Positions 12,101 to 20,684 of a DNA stretch of 64,000 nt are shown in pieces (the stretch's first letter is position 1; each line of letters starts with the position of its first letter). The notes under the pieces are model-generated. The model was not told the origin of the DNA. It saw nothing but the letters and a program-made list of their open reading frames with translations, and ran no database searches. Origin of the DNA: Kribbella sp. NBC_01245 (GTDB taxonomy: Bacteria > Actinomycetota > Actinomycetes > Propionibacteriales > Kribbellaceae); the NCBI RefSeq assembly GCF_036226525.1, contig NZ_CP108487.1:8370001-8434000 (forward strand), given 5' to 3'. Made by a program: the position numbers and the translations under genes.

Positions 12101-13556
12101 CGTTGAGCAGCGCGAGGGCGTCGAGCCGGCCCTCACCGTAGACGTTGTTGTCGTCCGCGGTGCCGCCGCACTGGGCGCTGTCCTTGTCGCTCGCGGTGTT
12201 GTCGAGCAGCGCCTTGGTGGCCGCGACATTGCCGACCAGGCTGGGCGCCGCGGACCAGAGCAGCGCGATCGCGCCCGCGACGTGCGGGGAGGCCATCGAC
12301 GTACCGCTGAAGTTGGCGTAGCCGCTGCCGGGAATGGCGGAGCGGACGTTGGTACCGGGCGCGGAGATGTTCGGCTTGATCTCGCCGTCCTGACCGGTGC
12401 CACGGCCCGAGCCGTTGTTGATGTTGTTGTTGATGTCGTAGTTACCGGCCGAGTAGTTGATGATCCGGCTGCCCGGCGAACCACTCGACTGGCAACCCAG
12501 CGCACCACTGTTGCCGTTGGCCCACATCCCGAAGATGCCGGACGCCTCCCATGCGAGGGCGATGTCCTCCATGAACGGGTCGTTGGACGGCTGCTGGCTG
12601 CCCCACGAGTTGTTGATGATGTTCGGCCGCTTGCTCGCGTCCGGGTTCTGCCCGGCGAGGTTGGTCGGCTCGAGCATCCACTGGCCCGACGTGATCAGCG
12701 CGGCGTCGCTCGGGCAGCACCCGTTCGCGGCGATCCACTTGACGTCGGGAGCCACCCCGATCTGGTTCGCGCCACCGTCGGAACCGGCCATGGTGCCCAT
12801 CGTGTGGGTGCCGTGCCCGTTGGCGTCACAAGGCGCCGCGGCACAGGTGCCGGCCGCGTTGAACCAGTTGTAGTTGTGGTCGAACGTGCCGTCGGCCTTC
12901 TTGCCGCGGTACTGGTTCACCAGCGCCGGGTGGTCGAACTGCACCCCGGTGTCGATGTTCGCGATCACGATGCCGGCACCCTTGGCGCCGTACGTCGACC
13001 ACACGTCGTCGGCGTTGATGTTGGCGATACCCCACTCCACCGCCATGGTGGTGTGGTCGCCGGAGGTGTCCTTGTCGACCTTCGGCGCCACGTACTGGAC
13101 CGGCGCGTAGAGGCCCTCGACCTCGGAGAACGCGGCCAGCTTCTGTACGTGCGCCATCGAGCCGCCCGACACCTTGATGGCGTTGGTGCCCCAGAAGGCC
13201 TCGTACTTCAGGTGCATGCCGTCGAGTTCGGCACGGACCTTCGCCTGGCTCTCCGCCGCGGTCTTGCGCAGGGCGGCGGCGACGGCGGTGCCGCGCTCGT
13301 TCCAGTCGGTGATCCGGCCGGCCTGGCTCAGATCGGCCTGGTCGCCGAAGCGGACCCAGAAGTCCGTGGCCATTTTGGCCTGCAAGGCCTTGGTCAGTTC
13401 AGGCTTGATCTTCTCCGCGGCGGGCGGCGGGTCCGCCTGAGGTGCGGCCTGTGCGCCCACACTTGTGGCCGCCAGACTCGTCGCGACGACGGCCGCGGCG
13501 GCGATGGCACTCACCAGTGATCTGGCGATGCCCCTTCTTCGGTTGCGTGATGACAT
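9141..13556 (-). CDS. Large secreted S8 subtilase with MAM-like, CarboxypepD_reg and Kelch regions
   Basis: 1471 residues; an extracellular serine endopeptidase. The signal peptide (basic [14 protein letters not shown], hydrophobic core, cleavage near AQA, about 37) precedes an inhibitor-like propeptide. The subtilase triad is Asp in [13 protein letters not shown], His in [13 protein letters not shown] and Ser in [15 protein letters not shown]; the first third resembles bacillopeptidase F. Then come carboxypeptidase-regulatory-like modules ([18 protein letters not shown]; a second; [17 protein letters not shown]), a MAM-like Cys-containing lectin fold ([11 protein letters not shown]), Kelch repeats ([24 protein letters not shown]) and a final regulatory-like module. 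I chose ATG 13556, with GGAGG about 12 bases upstream, over an upstream in-frame start. The gene lies between two paralogous regulators. Confidence 0.93.
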   Translation of the reverse strand: MSSRNRRRGIARSLVSAIAAAAVVATSLAATSVGAQAAPQADPPPAAEKIKPELTKALQAKMATDFWVRFGDQADLSQAGRITDWNERGTAVAAALRKTAAESQAKVRAELDGMHLKYEAFWGTNAIKVSGGSMAHVQKLAAFSEVEGLYAPVQYVAPKVDKDTSGDHTTMAVEWGIANINADDVWSTYGAKGAGIVIANIDTGVQFDHPALVNQYRGKKADGTFDHNYNWFNAAGTCAAAPCDANGHGTHTMGTMAGSDGGANQIGVAPDVKWIAANGCCPSDAALITSGQWMLEPTNLAGQNPDASKRPNIINNSWGSQQPSNDPFMEDIALAWEASGIFGMWANGNSGALGCQSSGSPGSRIINYSAGNYDINNNINNGSGRGTGQDGEIKPNISAPGTNVRSAIPGSGYANFSGTSMASPHVAGAIALLWSAAPSLVGNVAATKALLDNTASDKDSAQCGGTADDNNVYGEGRLDALALLNAAPIGDTGTLTGKVTNTATGAGIAGATITVTGPTERQLTTGADGTYTTQVTAGDYSLAVAAFGFKSVTGTATVTANATTTKDFALESAPTVNVGGTITDGSGHGWPLYAKVTVEGPGGVFDFTTPTNGRYSFQVPSNATYNVKIESQIPGYETVTKPVVVGAGNATLNVAVPVRGDSCLSAPGYVNGSDGVYETFESGAAPTGWTVVDNQVPANGQVWTFNNPGNRANLTGGSGKFAIADSDKYGSGGKQNTSLVSPKVDLTAVAAPVIKFGQDFNYLGGEKANVELSIDGGATWETVLTQATADVRGVKEIAIPQAAGKAEVQVRFHYFDASYDWWWQVDNVLIGSKVICQPVNGGLVTGHVTDTNTGAAVNGAVVTSGDKPAETTTTVSTPADTGLADGFYWLFSSVTGSHPFTAKAGNYTSKTTAVDVEADWTTLASFALDAGRLSVSPGTIETTLRMPTGKTTKSFTVTNTGKAPVDVEFGEVEGDVEILGADGSRKTRSEIEQSEGAPLQRLQVATSFGQKLNGKMPVPAAKPGISADPWAGISNYPSTVMDNRTVSLDGKIYSIAGGNGSASSANNYVYDPAAKTWTAIAPLPGARNAVTAGAVGGKIIVSSGWGASGPDAATWSYDPAANAWTAVKANPAPRAAAGQAVLDGKLYAIGGCTTAACTPMSNTVVRYDPASDTWETLANYPASVAFAACGAVGDAVVCTGGNNGTAGQKTGASYDPSSNTWTPIADAPADNWAASVATGGGKLLVVGGVQGAAVTNAGFAYDADANAWSSLPNANTARYRGGAACGFYKVGGSSGGFTATVDSEVLPGFEDCDEAAADVSWLTIDQKSVTLAPAAKVVVKVTTTAAVDQPGKYTAGISIKENTPYSVAPVGVTMNVNPPTTWGKLSGTVTGINCQGISVAIPGATVQVDSWAMSFTFTTDATGGYAYWLDRRNNPLTIIAAKDGWKPQVRQSSVNVAEPTVEDFALKPVKC

Positions 13557-13875
13557 GGTTCTGCAGCCCCTCCTTGTACGACTCCGTGAACTCCCCCGAG
13601 CCATGGAGAAAGGGGACAGAAGACCGCCCACCGGCAGATGAACCGGTTCGGAACGATCATTCAGCGCCCAGAGCCAGACCGGATGACAGTCGTGACCTGC
13701 TGTGGACCTTATGTGTCACAGAGTGATGCCAACAAGCACCCCACGTGAGCAACTTGTCACTAACCGTCGAGGCAGAAATGCAGGTTTTTGCCAATCATTG
13801 TCAATTCATTGACGATTTCGGGCAGCTGTTGACATCGTTGCCTCCGTGCGTGGGGCAACCGGGGGAGAAGTGCCA
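13557..13875. other. Divergent control region of protease and regulator 2, with 14-bp palindrome
   Basis: No credible gene is visible in these roughly 320 bases, which must hold the promoters of the leftward protease and rightward regulator. The clearest element is GTCAAT-TC-ATTGAC at 13800-13813, a perfect dyad set in an AT-richer stretch with repeated CATTG. TTGACA at 13829 could be a -35 box for regulator 2, but no good -10 follows. The dyad is a candidate operator. Confidence 0.4.
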
Positions 13876-14388
13876 GTGGGTGGATCCGGCCGTCCCGAGG
13901 GGGAGTCGCTGCCGTTGCTGATCGCGGTGAGCGCCGATCCGGAGCAACGGATGCGCCTGGCCGAGCTGCTCGACGGCGTCGGCCCGCTGCTGATGGTCTC
14001 CGGTCTGGACGAACTCCGCCGCCTCCTTGACGAGGGAAAGCCCAGCCCGCCGGCCGTGATCGAGCCCGAGCCCGAACCGGACGGCCTCAAGGTCGACGCG
14101 GATCGCCTGGTCGCGAGCTGGAGCGATCGCGAGGTACCGCTCACCATGCTCGAACGCGACCTGCTGACGCACTTGCTCACCGAACCCCTCCAGGTCTGGA
14201 CCTACGAGGCGTTGCACCAAGCGGTCTGGGGCACGGGCCACCTACGCAGTACGGCGGACGTGCACTCCCTGGTCAAACGCCTGCGCCGCAAACTCGCCGA
14301 CCTCGGCAACGCCGTCACCATCGACGCCGTCCGCGGCATCGGCTTCCGCCTGACCGACCACCAGAACCCGGTACGCCGTACAGGCTGA
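13876..14388 (+). CDS. Orphan winged-helix regulator (paralogue 2)
   Basis: 170 residues from GTG 13876 (GGGGGAG eight bases before); in-frame GTGs at 13846 and 13870 are alternatives. The chosen start gives nearly the same length as paralogue 1. The winged helix is clear: LTMLERDLLTHLLTEPLQVW, TYEALHQAVWGTGHLRST, HSLVKRLRRKL and VRGIGFRLT. The N-terminus has the same shortened receiver-like segment (LLIAVSADPEQRMRLAELLD) without a phospho-acceptor Asp. Motif by motif it matches the protein at 8568-9077 (WSDREVPLT against WRDREVGLT, AVWG then HSLVKRLRRKL). It is divergent from the subtilase gene and probably acts on the shared control region. That role is inference. Confidence 0.83.
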   Translation: MGGSGRPEGESLPLLIAVSADPEQRMRLAELLDGVGPLLMVSGLDELRRLLDEGKPSPPAVIEPEPEPDGLKVDADRLVASWSDREVPLTMLERDLLTHLLTEPLQVWTYEALHQAVWGTGHLRSTADVHSLVKRLRRKLADLGNAVTIDAVRGIGFRLTDHQNPVRRTG

Positions 14389-14415
14389 ACCGGGTGCCGG
14401 TGGTTCTAGACCAGG

Positions 14416-16404
14416 TCAGGCTTGGCCGCGGCGGACGGCGAGGATGTGGGCGGGTTCGCCGTTGGGGTCGAGTTTGACGTAGTTCTGGCGGCCCCAGCGC
14501 CAGGTCGCGCCGGTGATCTCGTCGTGCACGGTGAAGGTGTCCTCGGGGCGCATGCCGAGTGCGGCCATGTCGAGATTGACCAGGCTTTCGCGAACGGTGT
14601 GCGGGTCGGTGTTGACGACCACGATGACGATGTCGCTGTGACCGTCCGGCCCGGTGGTGCGCTTCGACCAGCAGCTGATCGCCTCGTCGTCCACCTGGTG
14701 CAGGGTCAGGTTGCGCAACTCCTGCAGGGCCGGGTGGCGACGGCGGATGTCGTTCAGCTTGGTGATGTACGGCGCGAGCGAGCGCCCCTCGGCCTCGGCT
14801 GCCGCAAAGTCGCGCGGGCGGAGCTGGAACTTCTCGGTGTCGAGGTATTCCTCCGAGCCGGGCCGCAACGCGACGTGCTCGAACAACTCGAACCCGGCGT
14901 ACACGCCCCAGCTAGGAGACGAGGTGGCCGCGATGGCCGCGCGGATCTTGAAGGCGCCCGGGCCGCCGTACTGCAGGTAAGCGGTGAGGATGTCCGGGGT
15001 GTTGACGAAGAAGTTGGGCCGCAGGAAATGGCCGGTCTCCTTGGTCATCTCCTCCAGGTATTCCTCGAGCTCCCACTTCTCGTTGCGCCAGGTGAAGTAG
15101 GTGTACGACTGGTGGAACCCGACCTTCGCGAGCTCGCGCATCATCGGCCGGCGCGTGAACGCCTCGGACAGGAACAGCACGTCCGGGTCGGTCTTGCGCA
15201 CCTCGCCGAGCAGCCACTCCCAGAAGTTGACCGGCTTGGTGTGCGGGTTGTCGACGCGGAAAACCGTCACGCCATGCGCGATCCACAGCTTCACGACCCG
15301 CAGCACCTCGGCGTAGATGCCCTCGGGATCGTTGTCGAAGTTGATCGGGTAGATGTCCTGGTACTTCTTCGGCGGGTTCTCGGCGTACGCGATGGAGCCG
15401 TCGGCCCGGACGCTGAACCACTTCGGGTGTTCCTCCACCCACGGGTGGTCCGGCGAGGCCTGCAGGGCAAGGTCGATCGCGACCTCCAGGCCGACCTCGC
15501 GGGCCCTGCTGACGAACGCGTCGAAGTCCTCGAACGTGCCGAGCTCGGGGTGGATCGCGTCGTGCCCGCCCTCGGACGAACCGATCGCCCACGGCGAACC
15601 CGGGTCACCCGGCTTCGGGTCGAGCGTGTTGTTCGGGCCCTTGCGGAACGACTTCCCGATCGGGTGGATCGGCGGCAGGTAAAGGATGTCGAAGTTCATC
15701 GCGGCCACCGCGTCGAGGCGCTGCGCGGCGGTCTCGAACGTGCCGGAGATCCAGCGCCCGGCCCCCTCGTCGTACCGCGCGCCCTCCGAGCGCGGGAAGA
15801 ACTCGTACCACGAGCCGTACAGCGCGCGCTTGCGGTCGACCCAGATCGGGTACGCCGCGGAGGCCGTGATCAGCTCGCGGACGGGATACCGGCTGAGCGC
15901 GCCGACGACCTGCGGCGACGTACCGGCGGCCAGGCGAGCCTCGGGCGGAAGGGCCGGGTTCGCGACGGCCTGCGCGGCATCGCTCAGCGTGGCCCGGTCG
16001 ACTCGGACCGCGGGCGGCACCCCGGCCGCGGCGCGATCGAAGAACGCCGCGCCCTCGGCGAAGACCAGGTCGACGTCGATGCCCGCGGGGATCTTGATCT
16101 CGGCCGCGTGCCGCCAGGTGCCGTACGGATCGCTCCAGCCCTCGACCGCGAACGTCCACGGGCCGGGCTCGGCGAGCACCACTTCGACCTGCCAGTCGTC
16201 GGTGCCCTGGCCGAGCGGGACCATCAGCATTCGCCGGGTCTGCCCGCTCGGTGAGGTGAGTACGACGTTCGCGTTGACGGAATCGTGTCCCTCCCGGAAC
16301 ACGGTCGCCCCTACGGTGAAGGTTTCGCCGACCGCCGCCTTGGCGGGATAAGCCCCGTTGTCGACGGTCGGGCTGACGTCGGTGATCGGGATGCGGCCTG
16401 TCAT
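14416..16404 (-). CDS. glgE: Alpha-1,4-glucan:maltose-1-phosphate maltosyltransferase GlgE
   Basis: Extends alpha-1,4-glucan with maltosyl units from maltose-1-phosphate; GH13, cytosolic dimer. 662 residues, normal for GlgE. The N-terminal domain starts with the family hallmark (ITDVSPTVDNGAYPAKAAVG). Motifs: YGSWYEFFPRSEGA, the catalytic Asp region TVFRVDNPHTKPVNFWEWL and the catalytic Glu in LFLSEAFTRRPMM. It forms a pathway with treS-mak-glgB some 11 kb away. Only six bases separate the start codon from the left end of a decayed TnpB element, so the native leader appears to have been replaced. It is divergent from glgP, as in Mycobacterium. Confidence 0.95.
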   Translation of the reverse strand: MTGRIPITDVSPTVDNGAYPAKAAVGETFTVGATVFREGHDSVNANVVLTSPSGQTRRMLMVPLGQGTDDWQVEVVLAEPGPWTFAVEGWSDPYGTWRHAAEIKIPAGIDVDLVFAEGAAFFDRAAAGVPPAVRVDRATLSDAAQAVANPALPPEARLAAGTSPQVVGALSRYPVRELITASAAYPIWVDRKRALYGSWYEFFPRSEGARYDEGAGRWISGTFETAAQRLDAVAAMNFDILYLPPIHPIGKSFRKGPNNTLDPKPGDPGSPWAIGSSEGGHDAIHPELGTFEDFDAFVSRAREVGLEVAIDLALQASPDHPWVEEHPKWFSVRADGSIAYAENPPKKYQDIYPINFDNDPEGIYAEVLRVVKLWIAHGVTVFRVDNPHTKPVNFWEWLLGEVRKTDPDVLFLSEAFTRRPMMRELAKVGFHQSYTYFTWRNEKWELEEYLEEMTKETGHFLRPNFFVNTPDILTAYLQYGGPGAFKIRAAIAATSSPSWGVYAGFELFEHVALRPGSEEYLDTEKFQLRPRDFAAAEAEGRSLAPYITKLNDIRRRHPALQELRNLTLHQVDDEAISCWSKRTTGPDGHSDIVIVVVNTDPHTVRESLVNLDMAALGMRPEDTFTVHDEITGATWRWGRQNYVKLDPNGEPAHILAVRRGQA

Positions 16405-16410
16405 CGATTG

Positions 16411-16691
16411 TCCGGCGTGAAACCCCGTCCGTCAGGGCGGGGAGGAAGCGCCGGTCCCTCCATTCAGGTTTTGTCGGGGGTGTCGGTTAGGTTTGTGGTG
16501 CTGGTCCGCGAGAACCAAGCGGCCAGTACAAGCACCATAGTTGGACCTTGCGGTGACTGCGGCCAGACGGGCCGTGGCAGCGCGGTGAGCCTTCTTGCGC
16601 AGTGGGCACGGCTACGATCCGCGAACCTCATCTCGCTACCTTCGGGTGGTGGGTTGGAATCCCCCGCCTTCAGGTGGGTGGAGGACGTCAA
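16411..16691 (+). mobile_element. Deletion relic of a TnpB-type (IS1341-like) element with both ends retained
   Basis: The left end (16411 to about 16468) aligns with the left end of the intact element at 43689-44998: TCCGGCG, CCCCGTCC, AGGGCGGGG, GCGCCGGT and CCTCC-TTCAG in order. The right end (16618-16691) aligns with that element's right end: GAACCTCATCTCGCTACC, GGAATCCCCCGCC and GGAGGACGTCAA. In between only shreds of the tnpB 3' end survive (GAGAACC, AAGCGG, GACGGGCCGTG), so about 1 kb is gone and no nuclease can be made. The retained right end should still encode the omega-RNA scaffold. The relic sits in the glgE-glgP divergent gap, with its left end against glgE. Confidence 0.85.
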
Positions 16692-16779
16692 GGCGAGAGT
16701 TGACCTTCGCTTCTTCCGGGTAGATGTAATGACCAGGTGTAACGCTATCGGTTCCCGTACCCACTGAGGCGCAGAACTG

Positions 16780-16824
16780 TCCCGTAAAAGAGGTGGCTTG
16801 ATCGATGCCACCTCTTTTACGGGA
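16780..16824. repeat. 18-bp perfect hairpin between the relic and glgP
   Basis: TCCCGTAAAAGAGGTGGC, nine bases, then the exact reverse complement. It lies about 90 bases before glgP and is followed by a weaker ATTTTGC/GCAAAAT dyad (16846-16866). It lies outside the similarity between the two TnpB elements. It is strong enough to be a terminator, but no gene ends here. It could be leader attenuation for glgP or another small mobile repeat. Confidence 0.7.
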
Positions 16825-16917
16825 TGCCAGGTCAAGCACTGCAAGATTTTGCTTGTGTTGCAAAATAGATGCATCCCACCTGTGTGCCAGCGCGGGGAGG
16901 GCTAGTACGGTGTCCCG

Positions 16918-19500
16918 GTGCGAGCGATACGACGATTCTCCGTCCGCCCAGTCCTGCCCGAGCCGTTGACCGGTCTCGGCACACTGGTCAACAACCTGCG
17001 ATGGGCCTGGCACCCGGATACCCAGGACGTTTTCGAGGCGGTGGACGCCCAGCTGTGGCGGGCCACCGGCGGCGATCCGGTCCGCCTCCTCGGCGAGGTC
17101 TCGGCCGCCCGGCTGGAGCAACTGGCCGGTGACGGTGCGTTCCTGCGCCGGCTCGAGCTGGCCGTTGCCGACCTCAACGAGTACGTCGGTGGGCAGCGCT
17201 GGTTCCAGACCGAGGCGGGCAGCGCCGTCAGCGCGGTGGCCTACTTCTCCCCGGAGTTCGGCATCACGCACGTGCTGCCGCAGTACTCCGGCGGTCTCGG
17301 CATCCTGGCCGGCGACCACCTCAAGGCCGCGAGCGACCTCGGCGTACCGCTGATCGGGGTCGGCCTGCTCTACCGGCACGGCTACTTCGTTCAGTCGCTG
17401 AACCGCGAGGGCTGGCAGCAGGAGCGTTACCCGTTGGTGGATCCCGATGATCTGCCGATCAGCCAGCTGCGTGACGGCGACGAGCCCGCCACGATCAGCG
17501 TGACCCTGCCGGGCGGCCGCAAACTCGGCGCGCAGATCTGGGTCGCCCAGGTCGGCCGGGTGCCGTTGCTGATGCTCGACTCCGACATCGAGGACAACGA
17601 GTCCGCCGAGCGTGAGGTGACCGACCGGCTGTACGGCGGTACCACCGAGCACCGCCTGCTGCAGGAGCTGCTGCTCGGCGTCGGTGGCGTCCGCGCCGTC
17701 CGCGAGTACTGCCGGATCAACGGCACGCCCGCGCCCGAGGTCTTCCACACCAACGAGGGCCACGCCGGCTTCCTCGGCATCGAGCGCATCCGCGAGCTGT
17801 CGGTCGACGAGGGTCTCGACTTCGACACCGCGCTGGAGGTGGCCCGGGCCGGCACGGTCTTCACCACCCACACGCCCGTTCCCGCCGGTATCGACCGGTT
17901 CCCGCAGGAGCTCATCCAGCAGCACTTCTCGCCGGACGCCTTCGGCGAGGGCGTTCCGGTGGACCGGATCCTCGCGCTCGGTTGCGAGGACTTCGAGGGC
18001 GGCGACCCGTCCGTCTTCAACATGGCCGTGATGGGCCTTCGCCTCGCGCAGCGCGCCAACGGCGTCTCCCAGCTGCACGGTGTGGTCAGCCGCGGCATGT
18101 TCGCCGGGCTGTGGCCGAGCTTCGACCCGGTCGACGTACCGATCAGCTCGATCACCAACGGCGTGCACGCGCCGACCTGGGTGGCGCGCGAGATCTCGGA
18201 GCTGACCCACGCGGCCGCCTCCGAGGGCGATAGCGAGACCATGTTCGACGCGCTCGACCAGGTCTCGGACGACCAGCTCTGGGACACCAAGCGGATCCTG
18301 CGCCAGCGCTTCATCGACGACACCCGGTCCCGCGTCCGCGCGTCCTGGGTGAACCGTGGCGCCAGCGAGGCCGAGCTCGGCTGGGTGGACGAGATCCTCG
18401 ACCCGGACGTGCTGACGATGGGATTCGCCCGCCGCGTTCCGTCGTACAAGCGCCTCACCCTGATGCTGCGCGACCCCGCGCGGTTGAAGGCGATGCTGCT
18501 GCACCCGGAGCGGCCGATCCAGATCGTCATCGCCGGTAAGGCTCACCCCGCCGACGAGGGTGGCAAGAAGCTGATCCAGGAGATGGTGCGTTTCGCCGAC
18601 GACCCCGAGGTCCGGCACCGCATCGTGTTCGTGCCGGACTACGACATCGCGCTGGCCCAGCCGATGTACCCGGGTTGCGACGTCTGGCTGAACAACCCGC
18701 TCCGTCCCTACGAGGCGTGCGGCACGTCCGGGATGAAGGCCGCCCTCAACGGCGCCCTCAACCTGTCGATCCGCGACGGCTGGTGGGACGAGTGGTACGA
18801 CGACGAGTTCGGCTGGGCGATCCCGTCCGCCGAGGGTGTCGACGACGTTGACCGCCGGGACGACCTCGAGGCCAAGGCGCTGTACGACCTGATCGAGAAG
18901 CAGGTCGCGCCGCGCTTCTACGACGGCAAGACGCCCGCCCGCTGGATCGAGATGCTCCGGCACACCATCAAGGAGCTCGGCCCGAAGGTGCTCGCCACCC
19001 GAATGGTCCGCGACTACGTCCAGAAGCTGTACGTGCCGGCCGCCGAGGCCTCGCACAAACTCAACGAGACGTACGACGGTGCGCGCGACCTGGCTGTCTG
19101 GAAGGCGAAGGTGCGCGCTGCCTGGCCCGAGGTCCGCGTCGACCACGTGGAGCTGCAGGGTCTTGGTGACGTGCCTCAGCTGGGTACGACGGTGGGCGTG
19201 CGCGCCTTCGTCACCCTGCCGGCCGGCTTGAACCCGACGGACCTCGACGTCCAGGCCCTCCACGGCCGGGTGGATTCGTCCGACGAGATCACGGACGCCG
19301 TCGCGGTATCGCTCCACCTCGCGGAGTCCTACGACGACAACCGCCACCGGTTCGAGGGCGACCTCAAACTGGACCGCACGGGGGCCTTCGGCTACACCGT
19401 CCGGGCGCTTCCCACCCACCCGCTCCTGGCGACGTCAGCCGAACTCGGCCTGGCGACCGCCCCTTCCACCCCCGACGTTCCTGCCGGGACTGAGTTCTAA
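16918..19500 (+). CDS. glgP: Alpha-glucan phosphorylase GlgP
   Basis: Releases glucose-1-phosphate from alpha-1,4-glucan; PLP-dependent GT35. 860 residues, the long actinobacterial type with an N-terminal DUF3417 domain (TLVNNLRWAWHPDTQDVFEA). Motifs: FSPEFGITHVLPQYSGGLGI, VFHTNEGHAGFLG, FTTHTPVPAGIDRFP and the PLP region ACGTSGMKAALNGALNLSIR, where the Lys binds PLP. The GTG start has no close ribosome site; the nearest GGGAGGG is about 17 bases away. The gene is divergent from glgE, as in mycobacteria. It is monocistronic, ending in a strong terminator. Confidence 0.95.
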   Translation: MRAIRRFSVRPVLPEPLTGLGTLVNNLRWAWHPDTQDVFEAVDAQLWRATGGDPVRLLGEVSAARLEQLAGDGAFLRRLELAVADLNEYVGGQRWFQTEAGSAVSAVAYFSPEFGITHVLPQYSGGLGILAGDHLKAASDLGVPLIGVGLLYRHGYFVQSLNREGWQQERYPLVDPDDLPISQLRDGDEPATISVTLPGGRKLGAQIWVAQVGRVPLLMLDSDIEDNESAEREVTDRLYGGTTEHRLLQELLLGVGGVRAVREYCRINGTPAPEVFHTNEGHAGFLGIERIRELSVDEGLDFDTALEVARAGTVFTTHTPVPAGIDRFPQELIQQHFSPDAFGEGVPVDRILALGCEDFEGGDPSVFNMAVMGLRLAQRANGVSQLHGVVSRGMFAGLWPSFDPVDVPISSITNGVHAPTWVAREISELTHAAASEGDSETMFDALDQVSDDQLWDTKRILRQRFIDDTRSRVRASWVNRGASEAELGWVDEILDPDVLTMGFARRVPSYKRLTLMLRDPARLKAMLLHPERPIQIVIAGKAHPADEGGKKLIQEMVRFADDPEVRHRIVFVPDYDIALAQPMYPGCDVWLNNPLRPYEACGTSGMKAALNGALNLSIRDGWWDEWYDDEFGWAIPSAEGVDDVDRRDDLEAKALYDLIEKQVAPRFYDGKTPARWIEMLRHTIKELGPKVLATRMVRDYVQKLYVPAAEASHKLNETYDGARDLAVWKAKVRAAWPEVRVDHVELQGLGDVPQLGTTVGVRAFVTLPAGLNPTDLDVQALHGRVDSSDEITDAVAVSLHLAESYDDNRHRFEGDLKLDRTGAFGYTVRALPTHPLLATSAELGLATAPSTPDVPAGTEF

Positions 19501-19513
19501 CTACCTGTAAGCG

Positions 19514-19547
19514 ACAACGCCCTCCCTGAGCTTTGGGAGGGCGTTGT
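19514..19547 (+). terminator. Intrinsic terminator of glgP
   Basis: A 13-bp perfect stem (ACAACGCCCTCCC with its complement) around an 8-base loop, followed by a T-rich run (TGTTTGT). It lies 14 bases after the glgP stop. Confidence 0.88.
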
Positions 19548-19553
19548 TGTTTG

Positions 19554-19937
19554 TCAGGAGCGGAGCCATTTGGCGGTGCCGCCGACGGCCGTCATGCCTA
19601 CTCCGACCATGACGAGGACGACCGAGAGCAAGAGCATCCCGGCCCCTGGGTCGCTGTCCTCGGCCACGAATGCCAGCATCGCTCCGCCGCCGAGGCCGAG
19701 GATGGCGGTGCCGGCCGACAACAGGACATCGGTCCAGCCACCGCTGGTACGACGGATTCTGACGGTGTGCGCAGCCTGCTCGACGTAACTTGCCGATACC
19801 GAGTCCGAGCCGGAACGATGGGCGACCCGTTCTGCCTCCTCGTACAGCTCTAGCGCGTGCTCGCGCAGAATCTGGCGAGCCTTCGCATCGGAGGCAGGTG
19901 GCCAGCTCTTCTGCCGGGCCACTCCACCATCCGTCAC
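19554..19937 (-). CDS. Hypothetical two-helix membrane protein
   Basis: 127 residues. A soluble N-terminal helical part (about 15-62, with ILREHALELYEEAERVAHRS and YVEQAAHTVRIRR) is followed by two membrane helices (LLSAGTAILGLGGGAMLAFV and MLLLSVVLVMVGVGMTAVGG). No catalytic motif is seen. The start overlaps the stop of the upstream gene by four bases (ATGA), so the two form a coupled pair. The helical part vaguely resembles a histone-fold-like or coiled dimerisation region. Function unknown. Confidence 0.7.
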   Translation of the reverse strand: MTDGGVARQKSWPPASDAKARQILREHALELYEEAERVAHRSGSDSVSASYVEQAAHTVRIRRTSGGWTDVLLSAGTAILGLGGGAMLAFVAEDSDPGAGMLLLSVVLVMVGVGMTAVGGTAKWLRS

Positions 19938-20374
19938 GCCCGGCCCTCTCCAGGTCGGAAGATGTTCGTCCGGGGCCGCTTCTGCAGCACGATCTCCGCC
20001 CAGGCCGCGTCAGCGGTACGCATGGCGCGAACGTCGGTCTGCGTGGGCCGATGTCGCTGACTCCGCAGCAGGCCGGTGACCACCGATGCGAGCAACACCG
20101 AGAGCACCAGGATCAGGCCGATTCCTGGCGCCGCTGCATAACCGGCACTGTCCGACCCGGGCACAGGGAACGGCTCTGGATCAGTTCCGCCGCCTGGTCC
20201 CGACGAGATGATGAGGTCCACTGCCAGCCAGGTCGATACAACGACCAGCACCAAGGTCACGAGTCCAAGGCCGAGCACTGCCTTGCGCCGGCGCCGTTCA
20301 TGCGTCGCCATCTCCGCGAGGAGCCTCTCGGCACTCACCTCGCGCTCTGGTCGCGGCTCCTCCGGACTCGACAT
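19934..20374 (-). CDS. Hypothetical two-helix membrane protein, partner of the downstream gene
   Basis: 146 residues from ATG 20374; the frame is open further upstream, but that part is Arg-rich and unlike protein. The N-terminus MSSPEEPRPEREVSAERLLA is charged, followed by a basic patch (ERRRRKA) and two membrane helices (AVLGLGLVTLVLVVVSTWLA and IGLILVLSVLLASVVTGLL) separated by a Pro/Gly loop. The C-terminal tail includes MRTADAAWAEIVLQKRPRTN. It is co-transcribed with the small membrane protein at 19554-19937 through an ATGA overlap. No family was recognised. Confidence 0.68.
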   Translation of the reverse strand: MSSPEEPRPEREVSAERLLAEMATHERRRRKAVLGLGLVTLVLVVVSTWLAVDLIISSGPGGGTDPEPFPVPGSDSAGYAAAPGIGLILVLSVLLASVVTGLLRSQRHRPTQTDVRAMRTADAAWAEIVLQKRPRTNIFRPGEGRA

Positions 20375-20596
20375 GCCCCCAATCGTATCCACGCCACGGT
20401 CCCCTAAGCCTCTGCCGCCGTCCGGGTTTGCGCCCGCCAGGTCCACGCGGTGAGCGTTTCGCCGCGACTCGACGCGGCGGGACGCGGTGCACCCCGGCGC
20501 GGCAGCGAACCGGCACCACCTGATGCGGCAGCGAACCGGCCGCCTAACCCGGTCAGACTCCACCCGGCCGAAAAGTCCTTACCGGGCAGGCGTTTA

Positions 20597-20684
20597 GCGT
20601 TGATTCGTCCGAATCCGCCCGCCCACGCCCGCGACCAATCGACCCGCCGCGTAAGGGGGCGAGCGGATGCAGACGAATCAACGC
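20597..20684. repeat. Imperfect 27-bp inverted repeat of a REP-like family
   Basis: Arms at 20597-20623 and 20658-20684 match at 24 of 27 positions, with a 34-base centre. The left arm contains ATTCGTCCGAATCCGCCC, which differs at one of 18 positions from the arm of the larger inverted repeat at 22525-22624, so both may belong to one dispersed family. The rest of the gap 20375-20755 shows no gene. Confidence 0.65.

Noticed and set aside
14422-16254. 610-codon open frame on the plus strand across glgE
   Set aside because: An antisense shadow of glgE with low-complexity composition and no recognisable domain.
16285-16767. A 160-codon plus-strand frame covering the gap before glgP as a gene
   Set aside because: It runs through the TnpB relic and the glgE start on the opposite strand. 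Its sequence is explained as element ends, and only scraps of tnpB are recognisable in other frames.
16636-19419. 927-codon open frame on the minus strand across glgP
   Set aside because: It is antisense to glgP, whose frame has clear family motifs. The antisense translation is Val/Arg/His-rich and lacks any domain; such long shadows are common at this GC content.
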